Notes: generated from the letters alone by a model not told the origin. Positions 8,722 through 18,753 are shown, counted from the first letter of the stretch. The stretch is 64,000 bases of DNA from Aquitalea denitrificans (GCF_009856625.1 NZ_CP047241.1:4340001-4404000); one strand, 5' to 3'. Numbers and translations: made by a program.

Positions 8722-8753
8722 ACAAAAGCCATTCCCGCTGGCAGGAATGGCTT
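8722..8753 (-). terminator. Terminator downstream of the pcm-rhodanese pair
   Basis: AAGCCATTCC pairs with GGAATGGCTT around a short loop. Read on the minus strand the stem is followed by a TTTTGTTTT tract. It lies 34 bp beyond the rhodanese stop codon. Confidence 0.75.
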
Positions 8754-8786
8754 GCTTGTGCTGCGATCAGTAGCGGGCCGTACGGC

Positions 8787-9113
8787 TCAGTAATGTGCCA
8801 TGCCCGGGTCAACCTCGCTGGCCCAGGCTTCCACGCCACCTTGCAGGCTCAGTACCTGTTCGAAACCGGCATTGGCCAGATACAGGCCTACCTGATAACT
8901 GCGCACGCCATGATGGCAGACAGTGACGATGGTCTTGTCATCCGGCAGTTCGCTCATGCGCAGCGGAATCAGGTTCATCGGGATATGCAGCGAACCGGCA
9001 ATGCTGGCCAGCTGCACTTCCCAGTCCTCGCGCACATCCAGCAGCAGCGGCTGTTGTTTGCCGCTATCGGCCAGCCATGCTGCCAGATCGCTGGCGGTGA
9101 TTTCCCTGAGCAT
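8787..9113 (-). CDS. Rhodanese-like domain protein
   Basis: A single-domain sulfurtransferase-like protein of 108 residues, similar in size to GlpE. It has LLLDVREDWEVQLASIAGS (rhodanese CH2A-type motif) and the active-site loop VCHHGVRS with the catalytic Cys. The C-terminal GFEQVLSLQGGVEAW segment is also typical. It probably moves sulfane sulfur in the cytoplasm; partner and substrate are unknown. The start codon overlaps the pcm stop by one base (TGATG), so the two are translated together. Confidence 0.88.
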   Translation of the reverse strand: MLREITASDLAAWLADSGKQQPLLLDVREDWEVQLASIAGSLHIPMNLIPLRMSELPDDKTIVTVCHHGVRSYQVGLYLANAGFEQVLSLQGGVEAWASEVDPGMAHY

Positions 9114-9772
9114 CAGAAAACGAAGCGTTCCGGCTCGATGGCTTCAGCCTTGGCCAGACGGGAAATACAGGTTTCAAACAGATTGGTTTCGCTGTAGGCG
9201 CTTTCGCTGACGCGCTTGATCAGCTTGCAGCTCATGGCCGGCAGGTCACCCACCACCACAATCATGCGGCCACCGACGGCCAGCTGGGCTTTCAGGGTTT
9301 CCGGCACCACCGGCAGCGAACCACCCACCACGATCACGTCGAACGGGGCTTGTTCCTTCAGACCGTCCAGGCCATTGCCTTCCACCAGGGTGACATTGCC
9401 GATGCCGGCTTTTTTCAGGCTGGCTGCAGCTGCTTCGCGGGTGGCGGCATTAATCTCAACGCTATATACGTGGCGGCCCAGCTTGGCCAGCAGCGCGGTC
9501 AGGTAGCCTGCGCCGGTGCCAACTTCCAGTACCTTGTCTTGCGGCTGTACGGCAACATCCTGTGCCAGACGCGCTTCCAGCTTCGGTTGCAGCATCTTGC
9601 CGCCGTTTGGCAACGGCAGTTCGGTGTCGACAAAGGCCAGCTGGCGCTTGTCGGCAGCGACGAAATCTTCGCGTTTCACGTGAAACAGCAGGTCCAGAAT
9701 CTTGGGGTCAAGTACGTCCCACGGACGAATCTGCTGCTCGACCATGTTGAAACGGGCATTTTCAAAATCCAT
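9113..9772 (-). CDS. pcm: Protein-L-isoaspartate O-methyltransferase family protein
   Basis: A 219-residue SAM-dependent methyltransferase of the PCMT family. It has a MVEQQIRPWDVLD N-terminus, the SAM-binding LEVGTGAGYLTALLA motif near residues 82-96, VYSVEI (acidic residue for the ribose) and PFDVIVVGGSLPVVPETLK. Family members repair isoaspartyl damage in proteins. Many betaproteobacterial relatives have this shorter form, with MVEQQIRPW and without a full classical substrate motif, so repair activity is inferred. A parS-like palindrome, GTTTCACGTGAAAC at 9673-9686, is embedded in the coding sequence. The gene heads a two-gene unit with the rhodanese. Confidence 0.82.
   Translation of the reverse strand: MDFENARFNMVEQQIRPWDVLDPKILDLLFHVKREDFVAADKRQLAFVDTELPLPNGGKMLQPKLEARLAQDVAVQPQDKVLEVGTGAGYLTALLAKLGRHVYSVEINAATREAAAASLKKAGIGNVTLVEGNGLDGLKEQAPFDVIVVGGSLPVVPETLKAQLAVGGRMIVVVGDLPAMSCKLIKRVSESAYSETNLFETCISRLAKAEAIEPERFVF
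9672..9687. promoter_or_regulatory. parS-like ParB-loading site 1
   Basis: CGTTTCACGTGAAACA matches the 16-bp parS consensus TGTTTCACGTGAAACA at 15 of 16 positions, including the entire 14-bp core palindrome. It lies inside pcm. Confidence 0.85.
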
Positions 9773-10110
9773 CAGCTTACTCCGAAGGGCTGGCTGTCAG
9801 CAGCAGTCAATCGGTATCCCGAAAAACCAGCCGCCCGGACAGCGTGTCATGACGATAACTTGCGATTATCCCACATTTACCTTACCTTCACAGCATCGCT
9901 AGGGGTCCTGTGCGCGCTGTTGTGGCGTCCATATCCAGTCTGAGTGTGGAATGGTGCTGCTTCATGTTGCACGGGTGAGAAATACCCTTGGAACCTGACC
10001 CGGTTAATCCCGGCGTAGGGAAGCGTCATCTGCATGGTTCCCACCTTTTCCCTGCAGCCGGCTTGCCGGATTTCGCTCCTTGCGCCGTTTCATCGCATGG
10101 AGGAAACCCG
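9773..10110. other. thiC leader region
   Basis: This gap of nearly 340 bp separates divergent pcm and thiC. Its right two thirds are the TPP riboswitch and the expression platform of thiC. The left part (9773-9895) should hold both promoters. A GCCGGCTTGCCGG-type hairpin near 10053-10065 lies between the aptamer and the thiC ribosome binding site and may be part of the switch. Confidence 0.6.
9897..10025 (+). promoter_or_regulatory. TPP riboswitch (THI element) controlling thiC
   Basis: The strand carries the diagnostic thi-box parts in order: AGGGGT near 9901, GGTGAGAAATACCCTTGGAACCTGA at about 9974-9999, and CCCGGCGTAGGGAAGCG ending at 10025. A CGCT (9897-9900) / AGCG (10022-10025) pairing closes P1. 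The P3 arm is unusually long, with about 70 bases between AGGGGT and GGTGAGA instead of the roughly 15 in compact examples. The CTGAGA element reads GTGAGA. TPP binding is expected to shut off thiC, by sequestering the start site or by termination. Confidence 0.9.
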
Positions 10111-12021
<1,911 letters not shown>

Positions 12022-12040
12022 CCTGACTGAAGCTGAAATC

Positions 12041-12077
12041 AAAACCGTCTGTCACTTTTGTGCAGGCGGTTTTTTTG
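12041..12077 (+). terminator. Terminator of thiC
   Basis: AAAACCGTCTG and CAGGCGGTTTTTTT form a stem around TCACTTTTGTG (one G-T pair), followed by seven T. Confidence 0.85.
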
Positions 12078-12139
12078 CGTCTTTAATTATGTATGCAGAT
12101 ATTGAATATGGTGAATGACAGCTTTTTATTCCGGCAATA

Positions 12140-12342
12140 AGTTCAGGACATATTATTACCATTTAATGCCATCATCCTCCTGCACCAGCGTTGTTGTAGC
12201 TGAGAGATTAATGTGGGCTTGCGACATGAAGCTGATTGCCCCGGACGAATCGCGTGGGCAGTCATGGCGGATTATGCGCGATCAATCTTCCGGTATCTCT
12301 TGTTGCAATGGCGTATTCATCTTCTGACAGGGAGGAAATTGC
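12140..12342 (+). promoter_or_regulatory. Structured leader upstream of the NCS1 transporter
   Basis: The 320-bp thiC-transporter gap contains the thiC terminator and then this leader. It includes a nine-base-pair helix, TGATTGCCC (12232-12240) with GGGCAGTCA (12255-12263), closing a GC-rich loop. Just upstream are a small ATGT/ACAT hairpin and a GCTGAGAG that resembles part of a thi box. The remaining thi-box blocks are absent, so I do not call it a TPP riboswitch. GGGAGGAAA before the ATG is the ribosome binding site. Confidence 0.4.
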
Positions 12343-13878
12343 ATGCGACAAACCGATTATGTTGAAGATTCTGTTAGTTTATCGCCAGACATGCTAGCGG
12401 ATCAGTCAATTGCTGATCATTTGCATGACCAATCCGGACTCAGCCCGCTGCTTTATAATGCGGACCTTGCTCCGACAAGTAAAATGGGTCGCCAATGGAG
12501 TGCTTATAGTATCTTCGCGTTGTGGGCGAATGATGTGCATAACCTGGGGAATTATACCTTCGCAATTGGCCTGTTTTCATTGGGGCTGGGTGGCTGGCAG
12601 GTATTGTTGGCCTTTGGATTTGGGGCAGTATTCCTGTTTCTGTTGCTAAACCTGTCCGGGTATATGGGCGAAAAGACAGGCATCCCCTTTCCGGTGATGA
12701 GCCGTATTGCTTTTGGCACGCGTGGTGCGCAGATTCCTGCCTTGTTGCGCGGTGCCGTTGCCATTGCATGGTTCGGTATCCAGACTTACCTGGCCTCTCT
12801 TGTCTTGCAATTGGCGCTGCTTGCCTTTTACCCGGCGCTTAAGTCTTTTCAGACAGATAACTTGCTTGGTCTGTCCTCATTGGGCTGGGCTACTTTCCTG
12901 CTGTTGTGGGTCATACAGCTGCTCATCGTCAGCTATGGCATGGAAATGATTCGCAAGTATGAAGCCGTGGCCGGGCCGGTGATCTTGATGACTTTTGTCG
13001 CGCTTGCAGGCTGGATTCTGCTGCGTGCCAAATTCTCCATTGCCTGGGAAATGCCGCATGCACTGAGCGGCACTGCCATGTGGATGAAAATACTGGGTGC
13101 TGCCGCTTTGTGGGTCGCTGTTTACGGTACTTTCATTCTTAATTTCTGCGACTTCACCCGAGAGGCCAAATCCAGGAATTCCATTTTCTGGGGTAATTTC
13201 TGGGGCATACCGGTCAATATGCTGCTTTTTGGTGGAGTTGTAGTGGTGCTGGCCGGTGGGCAATACCATATTGATGGTCAAATCATTGCATCGCCGGCCG
13301 ATATCGTTGCGATGATTCCAGATACCTTTTTATTGGTTATGGCCACACTTTCGCTACTGATACTGACAATAGGCGTGAATTTGATGGCAAATTTTGTGGC
13401 TCCAACCTATGCATTGACAAACTTGATGCCGCAATACATGAATTTCCGCAAAGCGGCCTTTTTGTCTGCGTTGATTGGTCTGCTTATCTTGCCATGGAAT
13501 CTGTATAACTCACCCTTGGTCATTCCGATATTTCTGGGAGGATTAGGCGCATTGCTGGGGCCGCTATTCGGCATTATCATGGTTGATTACTGGATAATCA
13601 GAAAACAAAATATCAACATACCGGCTTTGTATTCAAATGAAATACAGAGTGAATACCACTATATGGCGGGCAGCAATCCCAGGGCGATAATTGCGCTGAT
13701 TGTCTCTGGTGGAATTGCTCTCGGGCTTACCTTTTTGCCCTTTTTTGCCGTGTTAAGAGACTTTTCCTGGTTCATGGCGGCCGGGCTTGCCGGCATCATC
13801 TATTTCTTGATTGCTGATCGTCGTGGTCCATTTACCGATGTGGACGGTGAGAAGATTTCGGTCTCTCCATGCCACTGA
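12343..13878 (+). CDS. NCS1-family nucleobase/allantoin/thiamine-type permease
   Basis: A 511-residue inner-membrane transporter with about twelve helices of the nucleobase:cation symporter-1 fold. The first helix has WSAYSIFALWANDVHNLGNY, and helix 3 has TGIPFPVMSRIAFGTRGA, the substrate-site region in NCS1 proteins. LGPLFGIIMVDYWIIRKQNI is typical of the C-terminal half. Family substrates include cytosine, uracil, allantoin, hydantoins and, for some members, HMP. The position behind thiC makes a thiamine precursor possible but not shown. Codon use is AT-richer than in the neighbours (ATA, TTA and AAA-rich), suggesting acquisition. Start ATG follows GGGAGGAAA. Confidence 0.85.
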   Translation: MRQTDYVEDSVSLSPDMLADQSIADHLHDQSGLSPLLYNADLAPTSKMGRQWSAYSIFALWANDVHNLGNYTFAIGLFSLGLGGWQVLLAFGFGAVFLFLLLNLSGYMGEKTGIPFPVMSRIAFGTRGAQIPALLRGAVAIAWFGIQTYLASLVLQLALLAFYPALKSFQTDNLLGLSSLGWATFLLLWVIQLLIVSYGMEMIRKYEAVAGPVILMTFVALAGWILLRAKFSIAWEMPHALSGTAMWMKILGAAALWVAVYGTFILNFCDFTREAKSRNSIFWGNFWGIPVNMLLFGGVVVVLAGGQYHIDGQIIASPADIVAMIPDTFLLVMATLSLLILTIGVNLMANFVAPTYALTNLMPQYMNFRKAAFLSALIGLLILPWNLYNSPLVIPIFLGGLGALLGPLFGIIMVDYWIIRKQNINIPALYSNEIQSEYHYMAGSNPRAIIALIVSGGIALGLTFLPFFAVLRDFSWFMAAGLAGIIYFLIADRRGPFTDVDGEKISVSPCH

Positions 13879-13898
13879 AGCGATGACTGGCCACGCGT

Positions 13899-14031
13899 TG
13901 TGGATAAGTTGCGAGTTGCAATATTTCTGTGGATAACACACAGGCTTTAGCAAGAGTGGTTCCGTGCAGCAGCAAGCGATTGGCTCTGCCCGTGGAGCCA
14001 TAAGCCGTGCAGCATAAAGGCTTATCCACAG
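13899..14031. promoter_or_regulatory. Second cluster of DnaA boxes upstream of a GNAT gene
   Basis: Three perfect TTATCCACA boxes fall within 133 bp: 13899-13907 (-), 13928-13936 (-) and 14023-14031 (+). The last overlaps the ribosome binding site region of the gene starting at 14041. The gap holds no gene of its own. Confidence 0.65.
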
Positions 14032-14040
14032 GAGAGTGCC

Positions 14041-14493
14041 ATGACCCAAGCCATATCCATCCGCCCGCTTGCCGCCGACGATTTTGCTGCCTGGCTGCCC
14101 TTGTGGCAGGGCTATCTGGATTTCTATCACAGCAGCCAGCCGGAAGCAGATACCGCCATTACCTGGCAGCGCTTTCTCGATGCGGCCGAGCCGATGCAGG
14201 CCTGGCTGGCCTGGCAGGGCGAGCGCGCGGTGGGTCTGGTGCATACCGTGTTGCATCGCAGTAGCTGGACGCCGGGCAATTACTGTTATCTGCAGGATTT
14301 GTATGTACAGCCTGATGTGCGCGGCACGGGTGCCGGACGGGCGCTGATCGAGCAGGTGTATGCCTATGCAGCGGATGTCGGCTGCAGCCGGGTGTACTGG
14401 CTCACCCATGAAAGCAATGCCAAGGCCCGTCAGCTGTACGACCGGCTGGCTGACAACCTGGGTTTTATCCAGTACCGCAAGCAGGTGGGTTGA
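14041..14493 (+). CDS. GNAT family N-acetyltransferase
   Basis: A 150-residue acetyltransferase. MTQAISIRPLAADDFAAWLP begins the first strand. CYLQDLYVQPDVRGTGAGRALIEQV contains the acetyl-CoA-binding R-G-T-G-A-G loop, and SNAKARQLYDRLADNLGF is the usual C-terminal helix-strand. The closest general type is the GNAT group acting on small amines or amino acids; the substrate is not identifiable. CAGGAGAG precedes the ATG and adjoins a DnaA box. The next gene follows after about 60 bp. Confidence 0.85.
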   Translation: MTQAISIRPLAADDFAAWLPLWQGYLDFYHSSQPEADTAITWQRFLDAAEPMQAWLAWQGERAVGLVHTVLHRSSWTPGNYCYLQDLYVQPDVRGTGAGRALIEQVYAYAADVGCSRVYWLTHESNAKARQLYDRLADNLGFIQYRKQVG

Positions 14494-14552
14494 AGTTGGA
14501 GTGCGGGCTGCGATGCGATTATGCTGATGCCCTCACCACCAAGGACATGGAC

Positions 14553-14873
14553 ATGGTCATGATCAACGTCAGCATTCTCTATCCGTATAGCGCTACTGCC
14601 CGTTTCGATTTCGACTACTACCTGCAACAACACATGCCGCTGGCCAGCAAGCTGTTGGCTCCGGCCTTGCTGGACATGCGGGTGGAGAAGGGCATCAGCG
14701 GCAGCGAGCCTGGTAGTACCCCCAACTTCACTGCGCTGTGCCAGCTGCAGTTTGAATCGGTGGAGTCGTTTCTTGCCGCCTTCATGCCGATAGCGGAGCA
14801 ACTGCAAGGTGATATTGCCAATTACACCGATATCACGCCGCAAATCCAGTTCAGCGAAATCCTGCTGGGTTAG
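14553..14873 (+). CDS. EthD-family dimeric alpha/beta-barrel protein
   Basis: A small protein of about 106 residues with the EthD / stress-responsive barrel signature: MINVSILYPYS, then FDFDYYLQQHMPLASKLL with the conserved H-M-P, and a hydrophobic core strand FTALCQLQFESVESFLAAF. EthD proteins form ferredoxin-like dimers linked to oxidation of ethers or other small molecules; a specific role is unknown. Three in-frame ATGs (14547, 14553, 14559) are close. AAGGAC best serves 14553. Its stop overlaps the end of the convergent ycaQ by three bases. Confidence 0.75.
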   Translation: MVMINVSILYPYSATARFDFDYYLQQHMPLASKLLAPALLDMRVEKGISGSEPGSTPNFTALCQLQFESVESFLAAFMPIAEQLQGDIANYTDITPQIQFSEILLG

Positions 14874-16081
14874 CTTGTTTCAAGGTGAGCAGCCAGTTCG
14901 CTTGGCCCCTGCTGTAACACCAGCTGTGGCGTGCCGTGCCAGGCGGCCAGCTTGTGCAGCATGGCGGCCAGATCGCGGCATAGCTGGCCGGTGGGCTTGA
15001 TGCCAGGCTCCAGATACAGCGCCTTGATTTCGAACACGCCTTGCTGGCGGTGGGTCTTGGCATCCATGCGTCCCACCAGCCGGCCACGGTTGAGCAGCGG
15101 CAGCACGAAATAGCCGAAGCGGCGTTTGGCCGCCGGGGTATAGCACTCAATGCGGTAATCAAAGCCAAACAGCTCGCTGGCGCGTTTGCGGTCCCACACC
15201 ACCGGGTCAAACGGCGACAGTGCGGCAGTGTGGCCCGATTTGAGTTTATCTTCGGCTGCCAGCGCCAAGTCGGCCTGCAAGCTGTGATGGACGAAAACAT
15301 CGTGCTGCCAGCCTTCGATGCGGGCGGGAATCAGCTCGCCCTCATCCGCCAGCTGGTGTAGCAATACATCGTACTTTCCGCGTTTGAGCCGGTAGTAATC
15401 GGCCACCCAGCCGGCCTTGACCACGCCCAGCGCCCGGCAGCTATTGCGCACCATGTCGCGCTGTACTTCTTCCTGGCTGGGCAGATCGCGCGCATCGTCC
15501 CAATCCGGCAGCACCCGTTCCGCCACATCGTAGACGCGCTGAAAGCTGCGTCGCTCCTTCACCATCAGTTGGCCCAGGGTGAACAGCACTTCCAGATGGC
15601 GTTTTTCCGGCTTCCAGTCCCACCAGCCATCCCCCTTGCCACTACTGCGTTTGAAGTCGGCAGAGCGCACCGGGCCGTGTGTACGGATTTTCTGCAGCAG
15701 TTCTTCTACTGCCGGCTGGTGTTGTTCCAGCCAGCGCTGCGGATATTTCCAGCCCATCTGCGCCGGGTCCAGCATGCGGTGGCGTAGCAGGCGGTAGTCT
15801 TCCCGTGGCACGAAGCAGGCTTCGTGCGCCCAGTATTCAAACACGGCACCGCTGGCCAGTGTGGTATCCAGCCAGGTCTGGTCGTAATGACCCAGTCGGC
15901 TGTACAGCACCAGATAGGGGCTGCGTGCCACCACGCTGATGGTATCGATCTGCAGCAAGGCCATGCGGCGGATGGTGGCTAGCACATCGGCTGGTGTGGC
16001 CTTCCGTCGCGGCGGGGTCTGCAGGCCCTGGGCAGCCAGGTGCAGCAGCCGGGCCTGGGGAAGCGAAAGATGCAAGGTCAT
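14870..16081 (-). CDS. ycaQ: YcaQ-family DNA glycosylase (interstrand crosslink repair)
   Basis: A 403-residue protein of the HTH_42 (AlkZ/YcaQ) family. The N-terminal winged-helix part contains RRMALLQIDTISVVARSPY, with the QxD catalytic-site motif of the YcaQ-type subfamily. A central region follows with WWDWKPEKRHLEVLF, and then the C-terminal barrel-like part with LSPFDPVVWDRKRASELFGFDYRIECY. E. coli YcaQ (AlkX) excises alkylated bases and unhooks nitrogen-mustard crosslinks. The gene is alone on the minus strand, convergent with the EthD gene and divergent from the DUF2789 gene. Confidence 0.88.
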   Translation of the reverse strand: MTLHLSLPQARLLHLAAQGLQTPPRRKATPADVLATIRRMALLQIDTISVVARSPYLVLYSRLGHYDQTWLDTTLASGAVFEYWAHEACFVPREDYRLLRHRMLDPAQMGWKYPQRWLEQHQPAVEELLQKIRTHGPVRSADFKRSSGKGDGWWDWKPEKRHLEVLFTLGQLMVKERRSFQRVYDVAERVLPDWDDARDLPSQEEVQRDMVRNSCRALGVVKAGWVADYYRLKRGKYDVLLHQLADEGELIPARIEGWQHDVFVHHSLQADLALAAEDKLKSGHTAALSPFDPVVWDRKRASELFGFDYRIECYTPAAKRRFGYFVLPLLNRGRLVGRMDAKTHRQQGVFEIKALYLEPGIKPTGQLCRDLAAMLHKLAAWHGTPQLVLQQGPSELAAHLETS

Positions 16082-16287
16082 AATGGGCGGCTGTAAGGGC
16101 AGGTGGCCAGACTATAGCAAGGCAGCTGCCTGGTCGGGACTGTAACGCAGCCGGTAGCGCTAGATCTGTCGGTGTCAGGCAACACCCGGGTCATTGCCGG
16201 GGCACACTCTGCATTTGAGGATTGCACAGCAGCAGGTAATAGGGCCATGCTGCTCATCTGCATCAGGAGCAAGAGGAAAACAAAATC

Positions 16288-16521
16288 ATGGATACCGGCA
16301 AACATCAGCTGGAACAACTATTCGCCCAGCTCGGACTGGATAACGATGTTACTGCAATCAAGGTATTTCTGGCCCGTCACTGGCTGGAACCGGGCCAGGC
16401 TTTGCCGGATGCCGCTTTCTGGAAGCCGGCGCAGGCGGATTTCCTGCGTCAGGCCCTGGCTAGCGATGCCGAATGGGCTGAGGCCGTGGATGAGCTGGCG
16501 GTATTGCTGAGCCAGAAATAG
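16288..16521 (+). CDS. DUF2789 family small protein
   Basis: A 77-residue acidic, helical protein matching DUF2789: LEQLFAQLGLDNDVTAIKVFLARH, then LPDAAFWKPAQADFLRQAL, then DAEWAEAVDELAVLL. No enzymatic motif is visible and the family has no known function. AGAGGAAAAC lies upstream of the ATG. It is monocistronic with its own terminator. Confidence 0.8.
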   Translation: MDTGKHQLEQLFAQLGLDNDVTAIKVFLARHWLEPGQALPDAAFWKPAQADFLRQALASDAEWAEAVDELAVLLSQK

Positions 16522-16539
16522 TATTGGGCGGGGTTGATG

Positions 16540-16579
16540 AAAGCGCGGGTAGTTGCCATTGGCACTGCTCGCGCTTTTT
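16540..16579 (+). terminator. Terminator after the DUF2789 gene
   Basis: AAAGCGCG at 16540 pairs with CGCGCTTTTT ending at 16579, with an inner AGTTGCC/GGCACT helix and a final T run. Confidence 0.8.
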
Positions 16580-16766
16580 GCATGCTTGCCGCCGCCGCTG
16601 GGGCCGTCCTGCCTAATACAGGGAAATCAGTGGATGCCAAGCCTGGAAAATGCGGTGCGATCTTTGGTTGTGGCTATCTATAAGCTACTGATTACGTTAT
16701 AATTCCGCCCCTTCCTGCGACTGGCATTTCTAGCAGGAAAGCCCTTTTTACAAGTCAGGAATTGTC

Positions 16767-18743
16767 ATGAGTCTGCTGTCGCACCAGATCGAGCTGCTGT
16801 CCCCCGCCAAAACTGCCGAAATCGGCCGTGAAGCCATCCTGCATGGCGCGGATGCGGTGTATATCGGCGGCCCCGGTTTCGGTGCCCGGCACAATGCCAG
16901 CAACAGTCTGGAAGACATTGCCGGGCTGACGCAGTTTGCCCACCGCTACCATGCGCGCATTTTTGCCACGCTCAACACCATTCTGCATGACGCTGAGCTG
17001 GAAGCAGCGCGCAAGCTGATCTGGCAGCTGTACGATGCCGGGGTGGACGCGCTGATCATCCAGGACATGGGCATCCTGCAGATGGACCTGCCGCCCATCC
17101 AGCTGCATGCCTCCACCCAGTGTGATATCCGCGATGCCGACAAGGCACGCTTTCTGGCTGATGCCGGCCTGTCCCAGCTGGTGCTGGCGCGCGAACTGAG
17201 CATTCCCGACATCAAGCGCATTGCCGCCCGCGTGGGTGATGCCGCTACCATCGAATACTTCATCCACGGCGCGCTGTGCGTGGCCTTCTCCGGCCAGTGC
17301 TATATCAGCCATGCCGATACCGGCCGCAGCGCCAACCGTGGCGATTGCTCGCAAGCCTGTCGCCTGCCGTACACCCTGACTGACAAGGACGGTGGTGTGG
17401 TGGCCTTCGACAAGCATTTGCTGTCGATGAAGGACAATAACCAGAGCAAGAACCTGGAAGCGCTGCTGGATGCCGGCGTGCGTTCGCTCAAGATTGAAGG
17501 CCGCTACAAGGATGTGAGCTATGTGAAGAACATCACCGCGCACTACCGTCTGCTGCTGGATGAAATCATCGAGCGTCGTCCGGAACTGGCCCCGGCGTCC
17601 AGCGGCAGCAGCGAAATCTTCTTTGCGCCGGACCCGGACAAGACCTTCCACCGTGGCAGCACCGACTACTTTGCCACCGGCCGCAAGATTGACATCGGCG
17701 CCTTTGATTCGCCCAAGTTTGTTGGCGTGGGGCTGGGTGTGGTGCACAAGGTGGGGCCGGACTGGCTGGAGATTGCCACCCCGGAAACCATGAGCAATGG
17801 CGATGGCATCAACTTCATGAAAAAGCGCGAAGTTGTCGGCATGCAGCTCAATACCGTGAAGCAGATCGGCCATGTGCCGGGCGGCGACCTGCTGTGGCGC
17901 TGCCAGCCGAATGATCCGGCCTTGTTGCAGGGCCTGAAGCCGGGAACCGATTTGTGCCGCAACCGCGACCACGCCTGGGAGCTGGCGCTGCTGAAGAAAT
18001 CGGCCGAGCGCAAGGTGGGGGTGTGGCTGACGCTGACCGAACAGGCCGATGGCCTGTGCCTGACCGTGACAGATGAAGATGGCTGTAGCGCCACGGCCAG
18101 CGCCGTGATGGCGCTGGAGCCGGCCAAGGATGCCGCCAAGGCGGAAAGCGGTCTGCGTGACAGCCTGGCCAAGCTGGGCAACACCATGTTCGTGGCCAAT
18201 GATGTGGCACTGAACCTGAGCCAGCCGTGGTTTGTACCGGCTTCTGCCATCAATGCGCTGCGTCGCGAGGCTATCGAGCAACTGGAACAGGCCCGCCTGA
18301 GCACCTGGGTGCGCCCGCCGCGCAAGCTGGCGGTGGAGCCGCCGGTGGCGTATCCGGAACAGACGCTCAGCTATCTGGCCAATGTCTACAACCAGCTGGC
18401 CTGGCAGTTCTACCGCAAGCATGGGGTGGAGGTAATCGAGGCGGCTTACGAGGCACATCAGGAAGAGGGCGAAGTCAGCCTGATGATTACCAAGCACTGC
18501 CTGCGCTTCTCCTACAATCTGTGCCCCAAGCAGGCCAAGGGCGTGAAAGGGGTGATGGGCCAGGTGCGCGCCGAGCCGATGACGCTGAAATCCGGCAATG
18601 AAACCTACACGCTGAAGTTTGAGTGCCGGCCCTGTGAAATGCATGTGATGGGCAAGATGAAAAAGCACATCCTGAAAGCCCCGGCCCCCAGCGAAGTGCC
18701 GTATACCGCACCGCTGACCTTCTTCAAGCAACGTCCGCAATAA
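16767..18743 (+). CDS. rlhA: 23S rRNA 5-hydroxycytidine C2501 synthase (U32 peptidase family)
   Basis: A 658-residue U32-family protein with the length and C-terminal extension (DUF3656 part) of E. coli RlhA/YdcP (653 residues). RlhA hydroxylates C2501 of 23S rRNA using prephenate. Visible features are the TIM-barrel start QIELLSPAKTAEIGREAILHGADAVYIGGP and ATIEYFIHGALCVAFSGQCYIS. The U32 cysteines follow, C at residues near 171, 178, 195 and 199 (QC...GDCSQAC). A late CLRFSYNLCPK...FECRPCEMH segment has paired cysteines that could bind a cluster. A TTATAAT -10-like box lies at 16697-16703. A long antisense frame here is only a shadow. Confidence 0.9.
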   Translation: MSLLSHQIELLSPAKTAEIGREAILHGADAVYIGGPGFGARHNASNSLEDIAGLTQFAHRYHARIFATLNTILHDAELEAARKLIWQLYDAGVDALIIQDMGILQMDLPPIQLHASTQCDIRDADKARFLADAGLSQLVLARELSIPDIKRIAARVGDAATIEYFIHGALCVAFSGQCYISHADTGRSANRGDCSQACRLPYTLTDKDGGVVAFDKHLLSMKDNNQSKNLEALLDAGVRSLKIEGRYKDVSYVKNITAHYRLLLDEIIERRPELAPASSGSSEIFFAPDPDKTFHRGSTDYFATGRKIDIGAFDSPKFVGVGLGVVHKVGPDWLEIATPETMSNGDGINFMKKREVVGMQLNTVKQIGHVPGGDLLWRCQPNDPALLQGLKPGTDLCRNRDHAWELALLKKSAERKVGVWLTLTEQADGLCLTVTDEDGCSATASAVMALEPAKDAAKAESGLRDSLAKLGNTMFVANDVALNLSQPWFVPASAINALRREAIEQLEQARLSTWVRPPRKLAVEPPVAYPEQTLSYLANVYNQLAWQFYRKHGVEVIEAAYEAHQEEGEVSLMITKHCLRFSYNLCPKQAKGVKGVMGQVRAEPMTLKSGNETYTLKFECRPCEMHVMGKMKKHILKAPAPSEVPYTAPLTFFKQRPQ

Positions 18744-18753
18744 GGCAGGCAAG

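Noticed and set aside
12209..12263. Second TPP riboswitch before the NCS1 gene
   Set aside because: Only GCTGAGAG and a vague CTGAT/GCGTGGGCAG resemblance are present; the ACCC and CCGGCGTAGGGAA blocks of a TPP aptamer are missing.
12115..12327. 70-codon open frame in the NCS1 leader
   Set aside because: No good ribosome binding site, unusual composition, and it overlaps the hairpin; better explained as structured leader.
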